The translations under genes were made by a program, and so were the position numbers. DNA of 5,507 nucleotides from Planctomicrobium sp. (GTDB taxonomy: Bacteria; Planctomycetota; Planctomycetia; Planctomycetales; Planctomycetaceae), in assembly GCA_029259835.1 (NCBI GenBank), contig JAJDEL010000552.1, forward strand, positions 1 through 5,507. The letters run 5' to 3'. Each line of letters opens with the position of its first letter. Position 1 is the stretch's first letter. The notes beneath the pieces were generated by a model. That model was not told where the DNA came from. It made no database searches and worked only from the letters and a program-made list of their open reading frames with translations. Of this stretch, positions 1 to 5,264 are shown in pieces.

Positions 1-549
1 ATAGAGAGCCTTCCTTTGGATGAGATCGACGATTCCGGAAAAGCCATGCTCGGCTCCGATTGGTAAGTACAGCGGGACCGGGTTGCCGTGGAGTCGTTTA
101 CGGATTTGTTCGAGAACGTTTTCAAAATTTGCACCAATGCGGTCCATTTTATTAATGAAACACATGCGCGGGATGTTGTACTCGTCGGCTTGTCGCCAAA
201 CGGTTTCGCTCTGTGCTTCCACTCCTTCAACAGCACTAAAGACTACAAGTGCTCCGTCGAGAACACGTAAACTTCGCTGCACTTCAGCTGTGAAGTCGAC
301 ATGCCCTGGTGTGTCAATCAAGTTGATCGTGCAGTCTTTCCACTGGCACGTGACCGCTGCGGAGTAAATCGTAATCCCGCGTTTGGATTCTTCTTCGTCG
401 AAGTCCGTTTCGGTGTTCCCTTCGTCGACGTTTCCCATCCGGTGGATCGCACCCGTGTAGTAGAGAATTCGCTCGGTGGTCGTCGTTTTTCCTGCGTCAA
501 TGTGCGCCACGATCCCGAGATTGCGCAGCTTTTCAATGGGTCCAGGCAT
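1..549 (-). CDS. fusA: Elongation factor G, N-terminal 183 residues (cut by window edge)
   Basis: EF-G is the GTPase that drives translocation on the ribosome; some paralogues act in ribosome recycling instead. Only the front of the G domain is present. Visible motifs are G1 AHIDAGKT (residues 15-22), G2 RGIT (57-60), G3 DTPGH (79-83) and G4 NKMD (133-136), so the enzyme looks functional so far. The ATG at 547-549 is the first start after an in-frame TGA at 556-558, which fixes the N-terminus as [10 protein letters not shown]. No clear Shine-Dalgarno sequence precedes it. It follows rpsL and rpsG as in the classical str order, but a terminator and a palindromic repeat lie in the 150-base gap before it. 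The stretch [20 protein letters not shown] differs from the usual bacterial EF-G and resembles, from memory, spd-type EF-Gs. The family is certain; the subfamily is not. Confidence 0.95.
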   Translation of the reverse strand, partial: MPGPIEKLRNLGIVAHIDAGKTTTTERILYYTGAIHRMGNVDEGNTETDFDEEESKRGITIYSAAVTCQWKDCTINLIDTPGHVDFTAEVQRSLRVLDGALVVFSAVEGVEAQSETVWRQADEYNIPRMCFINKMDRIGANFENVLEQIRKRLHGNPVPLYLPIGAEHGFSGIVDLIQRKALY

Positions 550-592
550 GATCTGTCAGCAAGTTGAAAGTGAAACGTCAGATTGTCGCTTA

Positions 593-615
593 GCCACGCA
601 TTTCAAATGTGCGGC
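593..615. repeat. Palindromic intergenic element, copy A
   Basis: Two 11-base arms surround a single central C at 604. Ten positions pair, one of them as G-T, and one is mismatched (596/612). The right half reads AAATGTGCGGC and is followed by GAATC, matching the right half of the other copies less closely than they match each other. It lies in the rpsG-fusA gap, downstream of the rpsG terminator. It could be a REP-like repeat, an mRNA hairpin or a protein-binding site; the sequence does not decide. Confidence 0.55.
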
Positions 616-644
616 GAATCGCAGATATTCAAGTAACTCAATTC

Positions 645-681
645 AAAAAAAAAGCCTGCGCATCCGTTGCGGATGGCAGGC
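645..681 (-). terminator. Intrinsic terminator after rpsG
   Basis: Read on the minus strand, GCCTGCCATCCG pairs with CGGATG-C-GCAGGC around a CAA loop. This gives 12 base pairs with one bulged C (660), followed at once by nine T residues (645-653). This is a textbook Rho-independent terminator. It begins 18 bases after the rpsG stop codon. There is no comparable T run on the other side, so it works in the rpsG direction only. It should end or attenuate rpsL-rpsG transcripts before fusA. Confidence 0.88.
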
Positions 682-699
682 GTGTGAAAATCAATGTTC

Positions 700-1173
700 T
701 TACCAGGCGAAGTGAGCGAATGCTTTGTTGGCATCAGCCATGCGGTGAACGTTTTCTCGTTTGGTGATCGAAATGCCTTCTTTTTTGTAAGCGGCGACAA
801 TTTCATCAGCTAGAGACAATGCAGTCGGACGGCCTTTCCGACCGCGGACGGCTTCGAGTACCCAGCGAATTGAAAGCGTTTGCTGACGCTTTGCACTCAC
901 AGGAGTTGGAACCTGATAGGTGGCTCCCCCAACTCTCTTGGATTTCACTTCGAGTTGAGGCTTGACGTTCTCGATCGCCTGATTGAAAACTTCGAGCGGC
1001 TCATCTTCGGTAACTCGCTTGGCGACTTCTTCCATTGCATCGTAGAAGATGCGTAACGCGACGCTCTTTTTCCCGTCGTGCATCAAACAGTTCACGAATT
1101 TGGAGACCAGCTTCGAATTGAATTTCGGGTCGCCGGTCAGTTGACTTTTACTTGCTGTAAAACGCTTTGCCAT
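700..1173 (-). CDS. rpsG: 30S ribosomal protein S7
   Basis: S7 is a primary 16S rRNA-binding protein that nucleates assembly of the 30S head and contacts the E/P-site tRNA region. The 157-residue product matches the usual length of about 156. Conserved stretches are DPKF (15-18), the [13 protein letters not shown] hairpin region (77-89), and the C-terminal block [17 protein letters not shown] (138-154) ending in Trp, as in E. coli S7. The ATG at 1171-1173 is preceded by a weak GAGAG about seven bases upstream. It starts 58 bases after the rpsL stop with no terminator between them, so the two are almost certainly co-transcribed. An intrinsic terminator follows directly. In E. coli S7 represses its own operon by binding the rpsL-rpsG spacer; I see no recognisable equivalent structure in this short spacer. 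Confidence 0.98.
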   Translation of the reverse strand: MAKRFTASKSQLTGDPKFNSKLVSKFVNCLMHDGKKSVALRIFYDAMEEVAKRVTEDEPLEVFNQAIENVKPQLEVKSKRVGGATYQVPTPVSAKRQQTLSIRWVLEAVRGRKGRPTALSLADEIVAAYKKEGISITKRENVHRMADANKAFAHFAW

Positions 1174-1231
1174 GGAACTCTCAGTTTACTCTGTTGTCTA
1201 TCACCAACAATCACTACAAAAAAACGACAAA

Positions 1232-1603
1232 CTATTTAGGACGTTTCGCACCATACCGGCTACGTGCCTGTCGTCTGTCACTCACGCCTAATGTGTCGAG
1301 TACACCACGGATGACCTTGTATCGAACACCCGGCAGGTCGCGAACTCGACCACCGCGAATCAGCACAATTGAGTGCTCCTGCAAATTGTGGCCTTCACCA
1401 GGAATGTATGCGGTCAGTTCTTTTCCGTTCGATAAACGAACACGAGCAATCTTCCGCAAAGCCGAGTTCGGCTTTTTAGGCGTCATTGTTCTCACATGAA
1501 GACAAACACCTCGCCGTTGTGGAGACCCTTCAAGAAGAGGAGTCTTCGACTTGGCGACTTGTCTTTTCCGTGGTTTTCGAACCAACTGGTTAATTGTGGG
1601 CAT
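1232..1603 (-). CDS. rpsL: 30S ribosomal protein S12
   Basis: S12 sits at the decoding centre and governs accuracy and streptomycin response. The 123-residue product aligns without gaps to E. coli S12: [11 protein letters not shown] at the start, [11 protein letters not shown] (41-51), [10 protein letters not shown] (69-78), [12 protein letters not shown] (83-94), and RPK at the end. Lys43 and Asp89 (the residue methylthiolated by RimO in E. coli) are conserved. Position 88 is Arg (codon CGC, 1340-1342) where E. coli has Lys88. The ATG at 1601-1603 has only a weak purine stretch (GAAGTG) before it. It is the first gene of the rpsL-rpsG(-fusA) cluster and is separated from the upstream propeller gene by 328 bases, which probably hold its promoter. 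Confidence 0.98.
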   Translation of the reverse strand: MPTINQLVRKPRKRQVAKSKTPLLEGSPQRRGVCLHVRTMTPKKPNSALRKIARVRLSNGKELTAYIPGEGHNLQEHSIVLIRGGRVRDLPGVRYKVIRGVLDTLGVSDRRQARSRYGAKRPK

Positions 1604-1691
1604 GAATCACTTCACTATTCAAAAAACGCTGTCTTAAAAATCACAATACTGACGATGCCACTCAGTCAGTCAAGCGGCAATATAAATCAAT

Positions 1692-1708
1692 CCACTTGAG
1701 TTAAGTGG
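1692..1708. repeat. Short inverted repeat upstream of rpsL
   Basis: CCACTT and AAGTGG form a perfect six-base stem around GAGTT, followed on the plus strand by CAAC. It lies about 90-105 bases upstream of the rpsL start. The CACTT...AAGTG...CAA arrangement looks like a shortened relative of the larger palindromic elements in this window. It could equally be an operator or leader hairpin of rpsL. There is no T run, so it is not an intrinsic terminator. Confidence 0.35.
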
Positions 1709-1871
1709 CAACATTTCTCAATTTCAACGCCCGGCTGGCGTCAATTCACCTCGACAAGATGTCAAGAGAACCTGCGCAGAAAACCTCTGCAACATAAGGA
1801 ATCGCGGACTGTAACTATCCCGATTCCACTGGTCAAGTCGATACGATTCCCGTCTTTTTGCATTTTGGGAA

Positions 1872-1903
1872 CTTTGCCACACACTTAGAAATGTGTGGCA
1901 AAG
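1872..1903. repeat. Palindromic intergenic element, copy B
   Basis: This is the most symmetric copy. The 15-base arms CTTTGCCACACACTT and AAATGTGTGGCAAAG surround AG. The only imperfect position (1884/1891) becomes a U-G pair in minus-strand RNA, so transcripts of the upstream propeller gene could form a continuous 15-pair hairpin. It begins 28 bases after that gene's stop codon. No T tract follows, so it is not a canonical intrinsic terminator. It may stabilise the 3' end of the mRNA or act with Rho. Confidence 0.7.
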
Positions 1904-1931
1904 CAAATCACAACTCAAATTCTGAAACAGG

Positions 1932-3125
1932 CTACTTAACTGTAATTTTGTGCAGATGATTGTCACTGCGAATGTAAACTCCATCCGCACTCACGGAGGG
2001 GGTAGACAGGATCGTTTCGTCCAATTCAAGCTTGGAAATGATGTTGCCTTCGTCATTTGGATCAACGACGACTGATGTTCCAGCCTCGTTGACCGCGACA
2101 AGTTTCCCGCCTGCCATCACTGGACTCGCACTGAACTTGCCACCAAGACGCTTCTGCCAAAGACGTTCGCCATCTTTCAAAGCGGCGGCAACCATCACTC
2201 CGCTGCTGTTGATGACGAACAAGTTTTCACCAACGGCAATCGGACTGGCGACTCCAGGGCGAATGTTGCTCGCTTGCCAGACAATTTCCGGAACGCTTGT
2301 ATTACTCTTGCCTGGACGAATCGCTGTGACTCCATTGGATGGAACGTAGGCAACTTCGTCAACGAGAACGAGCGTCGGCTGTGTGGCGGCACCATCGGCG
2401 TAATTCCAGAGTTCCTCACCAGTGACTGCATCGACCGCGGAGACTCCGGCGGACGATTGGAACAGTACCTGTTTGCCATCAGGAGTGACGGCGGGTGAAG
2501 TCCAGTTCGCTCGCTCTGGCCGATCAATTTTCCAGTTAGTTTCTCCGGTATACGTATTGATTCCGGCAGCAAATGAAGCGTCGTCCGATTCGATCATCAC
2601 AACGACATTGCCTGCGACGGCAAGTGCCGAGGAGGCCATTCCCAGGCTGTTACTTGCGTTCGGAAAGTCAAACGTCAGCCCCCGAAACCAGAGCATGTTG
2701 CCATCGAGATCGAGGCACGCTAAGTCGTTACTCGAATAGAACGCAAAAATTCGCTCACCGTCACTCGCTGGGCTGGGCGCCGCAACGCATGTTTTTGGGT
2801 GGCACACAGTCCTTCCAGTTGCCCAGAAAGATCGATCCCAGATCTTTGAGCCGTCTTTAGTGCTAAAGCACAGAACATGCAGTCTCTGCTGCAACGCTCC
2901 GGAACTACAGGTGACGAAAACCCGATCACCAACAATGATCGGACTGGAAAGCCCTCTCCCTGGCAAATCAGTTTGCCAGGCAATTTCCTGCTCGCCGTCC
3001 CAGTTTTTTGCTGTCGCGTCTGGAAGACCACTACTGGTCGTTCCACGGAACTGTCGCCAGTCCGCAGAGAGGGGAGAAGTGCAGGCAACGATGCCGATAA
3101 GGCAGAGGAGTTTGCGAATATGCAT
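1932..3125 (-). CDS. Secreted PQQ-type beta-propeller repeat protein
   Basis: The product has 397 residues. Residues 1-21 form a signal peptide (MHIRKLLCLIGIVAC, then LSA before DWRQFRG), so it is exported. The mature part consists of propeller blades marked by Trp-containing repeats such as DGSKIW (91-96), DGNMLW (141-146), TGETNW (193-198), TGEELW (235-240) and DGERLW (318-323), giving seven or eight blades. Such WD40-like PQQ-type folds occur in quinoprotein dehydrogenases and in BamB. I see no dehydrogenase signature and this one probably binds partners rather than catalysing. The ATG at 3123-3125 is chosen because it begins the signal peptide and has GGAAA about eight bases upstream. A longer reading from a GTG at 3177-3179 would start inside a repeat element. 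It follows the HEAT-like gene by 97 bases and may work with it. The specific role is unknown. Confidence 0.85.
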   Translation of the reverse strand: MHIRKLLCLIGIVACTSPLSADWRQFRGTTSSGLPDATAKNWDGEQEIAWQTDLPGRGLSSPIIVGDRVFVTCSSGALQQRLHVLCFSTKDGSKIWDRSFWATGRTVCHPKTCVAAPSPASDGERIFAFYSSNDLACLDLDGNMLWFRGLTFDFPNASNSLGMASSALAVAGNVVVMIESDDASFAAGINTYTGETNWKIDRPERANWTSPAVTPDGKQVLFQSSAGVSAVDAVTGEELWNYADGAATQPTLVLVDEVAYVPSNGVTAIRPGKSNTSVPEIVWQASNIRPGVASPIAVGENLFVINSSGVMVAAALKDGERLWQKRLGGKFSASPVMAGGKLVAVNEAGTSVVVDPNDEGNIISKLELDETILSTPSVSADGVYIRSDNHLHKITVK

Positions 3126-3173
3126 AATCAGTTTCCGTTTTGAAGTGTTCTGTTTTCTGATCGAAAGAGTTCG

Positions 3174-3195
3174 CAGCACACTTCAAGTGTGCGGC
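3174..3195. repeat. Palindromic intergenic element, copy C
   Basis: GCACACTT (3176-3183), a central C, and AAGTGTGC (3185-3192) form a perfect inverted repeat. A mismatch (3175/3193) follows, then two further pairs (3173-3174 with 3194-3195). The plus-strand right side continues GGCAAAACATTTTT, closely matching copy D. It lies in the 97-base gap between the HEAT-like gene and the propeller gene, beginning 28 bases after the HEAT-like stop codon and next to a G-rich repeat. Confidence 0.7.
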
Positions 3196-3212
3196 AAAAC
3201 ATTTTTCCTTCT

Positions 3213-3247
3213 CCCTTGCCCCTCAATCCCTCGGCCCTTGCCCCTTG
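3213..3247 (-). repeat. G-rich dispersed repeat, copy 1
   Basis: On the minus strand this reads CAAGGGGC, then AAGGGCC, then GAGGGATTGAGGGGCAAGGG. The last 20 bases are identical to positions 5220-5239 on the plus strand, and the leading CAAGGGGC is shared too. The middle seven bases are extra here. It covers the end of the HEAT-like gene: the TGA stop lies within GATTGAGG, and the last seven residues KGQGPRD are encoded by the repeat. Its several G runs might fold into a quadruplex in the mRNA. Confidence 0.65.
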
Positions 3248-4341
3248 TCTGCCACCGCTCTGCCGGAGTCGTCGACGATGCGGAACTGAAATGCCCAGCG
3301 TTGTGCCCAGTCTTGTTCCTGTTCGTTCTGGCAGACTTTCATTAGAAAGGTGTTCTTCCCCTTCTTGATCTCGCCGCGCACAATGTATTGGTCGAATTGC
3401 ATTCCACGATGGTATTCTTCGCGAGCAAAAACGAGTTTGCCGTTGACCCATAACTTCCAAGCATTCGCCGTCGCAAGGCGGAACTCAACTTCTTGATCCC
3501 CCGAGCTTGTGAATTCCGTGTATGCGTAATCGATAGCCCCTTTATGTGGTGCTGTCAGTTCAGCAAGGTCGAAGGATCCATCTTTTCGTTTCGAAGCAAG
3601 ATTCTCCCACTTCACAGTTTCAGTTTTTCCCTGATATTCAGCATCGAAGTTAAGTTCTTTTTCCGGTGGGTAGGCGACATCGAACGCTTTCATGCCTGTA
3701 TTATCAAACGGGCCAATCACGCGCCATTCGGTCAACAATCCGAAGTGCTGCACGAGATTGACCGGTTGGTCTAACTTCTCGAGTGCTTTGGCTATTTCAT
3801 CAACCTGATCCTTATCAACCGCACCTGTAAGGGCTTTCTTCCAGAGGACCAGTTTTGCTTCGTCACTGGATCCTTCTTTTGCTTGATCGATGATTCTGGC
3901 GACTGCTTCACGTCTTAAGGGACCACTTGGGTCGTCAAGCATCTGCGGAATCAGTCGCTCGGTTGCGGTTTCATCGCATTTGACCAACCAGTCAAATGCA
4001 ACTCTACGAGAGCGTCCATGGTGAGTTCGGTCGAGAGCAAACGCTTCCAGGTCTTTCGCCGAAACTGAACCATCTTTGATTGCACTGTCCACAACTGATT
4101 CGAAGGCCACCTGTAACCAGTTGAAAGCAAGCGGATTTGCATCGTCCATCGCATTGAGAATCGGAATCGCAGCTTCTATACCGACCGATTGCAGCTGTTT
4201 GATCGCGACTGCTGCGACATCGTGACCAGCTCCGCGTTTTCCGACGGACTGTATCTTTCCGATCAGTTCGCCGGTGTCGGCTGCCTGAACTGAAGTTGAA
4301 AGCATCACTCCCAACAATAAAGCGAATCTCAATCGACTCAT
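3223..4341 (-). CDS. Secreted HEAT-like and jelly-roll domain protein
   Basis: The product has 372 residues from the ATG at 4339-4341. That start is chosen over the ATG nine bases upstream because GAGGA (4351-4355) directly abuts the earlier ATG but sits nine bases before this one. Residues 1-20 (MSRLRFALLLGVMLSTSVQA) are a signal peptide cleaved before ADTGE. Residues about 22-190 are helical with HEAT-like units, for example AIPILNAMDDANPLAFNWLQVA-type and RLIPQMLDDPSGPLRREAV-type helices. Residues about 205-360 form a beta-rich jelly-roll-like domain, with WRVIGPFDN near its start, KLWVNGKLVF in the middle and KGKNTFLMKVCQNEQ toward the end. That architecture is common in planctomycete exported proteins. 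No catalytic site is evident. The last seven residues come from an intergenic repeat. It precedes the propeller gene, and the two may be co-transcribed. Confidence 0.82.
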   Translation of the reverse strand: MSRLRFALLLGVMLSTSVQAADTGELIGKIQSVGKRGAGHDVAAVAIKQLQSVGIEAAIPILNAMDDANPLAFNWLQVAFESVVDSAIKDGSVSAKDLEAFALDRTHHGRSRRVAFDWLVKCDETATERLIPQMLDDPSGPLRREAVARIIDQAKEGSSDEAKLVLWKKALTGAVDKDQVDEIAKALEKLDQPVNLVQHFGLLTEWRVIGPFDNTGMKAFDVAYPPEKELNFDAEYQGKTETVKWENLASKRKDGSFDLAELTAPHKGAIDYAYTEFTSSGDQEVEFRLATANAWKLWVNGKLVFAREEYHRGMQFDQYIVRGEIKKGKNTFLMKVCQNEQEQDWAQRWAFQFRIVDDSGRAVADKGQGPRD

Positions 4342-4350
4342 CGTATGCAT

Positions 4351-4372
4351 TCCTCAACTGACAGAAATAATA
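4351..4372 (-). promoter_or_regulatory. Candidate -10 box and ribosome binding site of the HEAT-like gene
   Basis: On the minus strand TATTAT (4367-4372, one mismatch to TATAAT) lies 25 bases before the chosen ATG, and GAGGA (4351-4355) is the ribosome binding site that favours the second of two in-frame ATGs. At 17-base spacing the -35 position would be TGTACG, a poor match that falls inside palindromic copy D. If the promoter is real, it may therefore depend on a protein bound to that palindrome. Confidence 0.35.
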
Positions 4373-4386
4373 TCTTCCATAGACAG

Positions 4387-4410
4387 GCTCGTACACTGAA
4401 AGTGTACGGC
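4387..4410. repeat. Palindromic intergenic element, copy D
   Basis: GTACACT (4391-4397) and AGTGTAC (4401-4407) are a perfect seven-base inverted repeat around GAA. One further C-G pair and an outer GC/GC pair flank it across a bulge. The plus-strand right side continues CGGCAAAACGTTTT, nearly identical to copy C. It lies between the Tsr3-like stop (4425) and the HEAT-like start, and overlaps the position expected for a HEAT-like gene -35 box. Confidence 0.65.
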
Positions 4411-4424
4411 AAAACGTTTTCTCT

Positions 4425-4898
4425 TCAAACCGACGAGCCGATTCGCGTCTCATTCAGTCGAAGAAACTCTTCGCGCCAGTAATAATGTTTCAGTAACGAA
4501 TCCGTGTTACGTCCCAGTTGTACGTATGCCGCATACAACGCTTCAATTGTCGCCAGCCCTGCTCCGGGGTCTTCGAATAGTTTCGACACACGCGGATATG
4601 CCGTTTCCCATGGTCCCAGACTTCTCACTGGGACTTCCGCATACTCCTGCTCCATTTTCTCCGTCAGTTTCCATGTTCCATCAAGAATCAAAAGTCCTTT
4701 GGAGGCATCTTCCGGAGCTAACTCTGGTCCACCAATTCCAAGCCGGACATAGCCATCGAGCGGTTCTGGTCCACATTTCGGAAATTTCCAAAAGGCAAAC
4801 CCATCACGTCCTCGAAGTGGCTCGACCGAACATTTCTTTCGCTTCTCCTTCGGGTGAACAATAATCACCGTCGGCGGAAACTCTCCCTCGTTCGTCAC
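4425..4898 (-). CDS. Tsr3/DTW-like putative aminocarboxypropyltransferase
   Basis: The 157-residue product resembles the TDD superfamily (Tsr3 and DTW proteins), whose characterised members move the 3-amino-3-carboxypropyl group of S-adenosylmethionine onto RNA: Tsr3 onto small-subunit rRNA, DTW enzymes such as TapT onto tRNA uridine. Matching features are the N-terminal [14 protein letters not shown] (11-24), like the Tsr3 start; LLILDGTW (69-76), matching the DTW core; and [11 protein letters not shown] (115-125), like the L-S/A-T-x-E-A helix of both. The Cys-rich zinc region usual in DTW proteins is absent. The start is GTG (4896-4898) with GAAGG ten bases upstream, three bases after the coiled-coil gene's stop, so the two are translationally coupled. 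The RNA target is unknown; nearness to rpsL/rpsG hints at the ribosome. The family call was made by eye and is moderately sure. Confidence 0.65.
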   Translation of the reverse strand: MTNEGEFPPTVIIVHPKEKRKKCSVEPLRGRDGFAFWKFPKCGPEPLDGYVRLGIGGPELAPEDASKGLLILDGTWKLTEKMEQEYAEVPVRSLGPWETAYPRVSKLFEDPGAGLATIEALYAAYVQLGRNTDSLLKHYYWREEFLRLNETRIGSSV

Positions 4899-4901
4899 CG
4901 C

Positions 4902-5081
4902 TTAGCCTTCACTCTGGATGTCTGCAATCAATTGTTTCTGTTTCGCGATCTCAGACTCAAGACGCGGAGCCTCGGCAGGATCGTCCGGTTGCGCCTTTGC
5001 TGCGACCAGCAATTGCTGGAAATTCTTGATCTTCTTCTTGGCGACGTCGATCTGCTTTTTCTGTTTCTTATTCAGACCCAT
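4902..5081 (-). CDS. Small charged coiled-coil protein
   Basis: The product has 59 residues, beginning MGLNKKQKKQIDVAKKKIKN. It is rich in Lys, Gln, Glu and Ala. Two helices (about 4-30 and 37-57) with heptad-like hydrophobic spacing are separated by the proline-containing QPDDPAEAP (31-39), suggesting a helical hairpin or coiled coil. There is no signal peptide or membrane segment, so it is cytoplasmic. The ATG at 5079-5081 is chosen because GGA lies nine bases upstream. An in-frame ATG at 5117 would fall at the predicted transcription start and adds a non-matching N-terminus. Its stop lies three bases before the GTG of the Tsr3-like gene, indicating an operon and a possible partner role. 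The very basic N-terminal third could contact RNA; that is inference. Function is unknown. Confidence 0.75.
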   Translation of the reverse strand: MGLNKKQKKQIDVAKKKIKNFQQLLVAAKAQPDDPAEAPRLESEIAKQKQLIADIQSEG

Positions 5082-5120
5082 TGCAGTTCCATGCTGGAGT
5101 AGAGAAAGTGTCAGCATGAC

Positions 5121-5148
5121 ATCATAACCTTTCCTCCCTGATTGACGC
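5121..5148 (-). promoter_or_regulatory. Candidate promoter of the coiled-coil/Tsr3-like operon
   Basis: On the minus strand the -10 is TATGAT (5121-5126, one mismatch to TATAAT) and the -35 is GCGTCA (5143-5148, three matches to TTGACA) at 16-base spacing. Transcription would begin near 5114, giving a leader of about 33 bases before the ATG at 5081. The inverted repeat TGTCA-GCA-TGACA (5109-5121) spans the predicted start and may be an operator. Confidence 0.4.
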
Positions 5149-5211
5149 GAGTCACCAGAACGCGGTCAGGATGTCGCAGTCAATGAAGAAGCGTTATTGG
5201 AGCCGCTTGGT

Positions 5212-5239
5212 CAAGGGGCGAGGGATTGAGGGGCAAGGG
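5212..5239 (+). repeat. G-rich dispersed repeat, copy 2
   Basis: CAAGGGGC followed by GAGGGATTGAGGGGCAAGGG. The last 20 bases exactly match the minus strand at 3213-3232. This copy lacks the seven-base AAGGGCC insert of the other copy and lies in the intergenic region between two divergent genes. Two identical 20-mers within 2 kb are not expected by chance and indicate a dispersed repeat. Confidence 0.65.
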
Positions 5240-5264
5240 TAAGTGAATCAGTTCTCCTTTTTCT

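Larger units (their letters stand above)
1604..1931 (-). promoter_or_regulatory. Intergenic region upstream of rpsL with weak promoter candidates
   Basis: This 328-base gap separates the propeller gene from rpsL and is the natural place for the ribosomal promoter. I see no convincing gene in it. Candidate minus-strand elements are a -10-like TATATT (1679-1684) and a TTGACT (1668-1673) with TATTGT (1643-1648) at a long 19-base spacing. Neither pair is strong, so the true start site is unknown. It also contains a palindromic element (1872-1903), a small hairpin (1692-1708), and a GGAATCG stretch (1798-1804) that can pair with either of two CGATTCC copies (1821-1827 or 1844-1850). Confidence 0.35.

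Noticed and set aside
20..567. Several plus-strand open frames opposite the EF-G gene
   Set aside because: They show no family features and lie antisense to an unmistakable EF-G G domain; they are shadows of its codon usage.
1724..1990. Minus-strand frame of 88 codons in the gap upstream of rpsL
   Set aside because: It overlaps the end of the propeller gene in another frame, runs through the palindromic element, and has no recognisable features or ribosome binding site.
2195..2860. Overlapping frames on both strands inside the propeller gene
   Set aside because: All lie within a well-supported coding gene and have no independent start signals or domains.
3126..3179. N-terminal extension of the propeller protein from a GTG at 3177-3179
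   Set aside because: It starts inside palindromic element C, adds a charged non-signal N-terminus, and would bury the clear signal peptide.
3174..3210. Palindromic element C plus ATTTTT as a plus-strand intrinsic terminator
   Set aside because: The T stretch is separated from the stem by nine bases, and no plus-strand gene precedes it.
593..4410. CRISPR-like array formed by the four palindromes
   Set aside because: The copies are 1.2-1.3 kb apart with genes between them and vary in sequence; there are no regular spacers and no cas genes.
5082..5117. Longer start (ATG at 5117) for the small coiled-coil protein
   Set aside because: It would lie at the predicted transcription start without a leader, and the added residues do not match the charged character of the rest.
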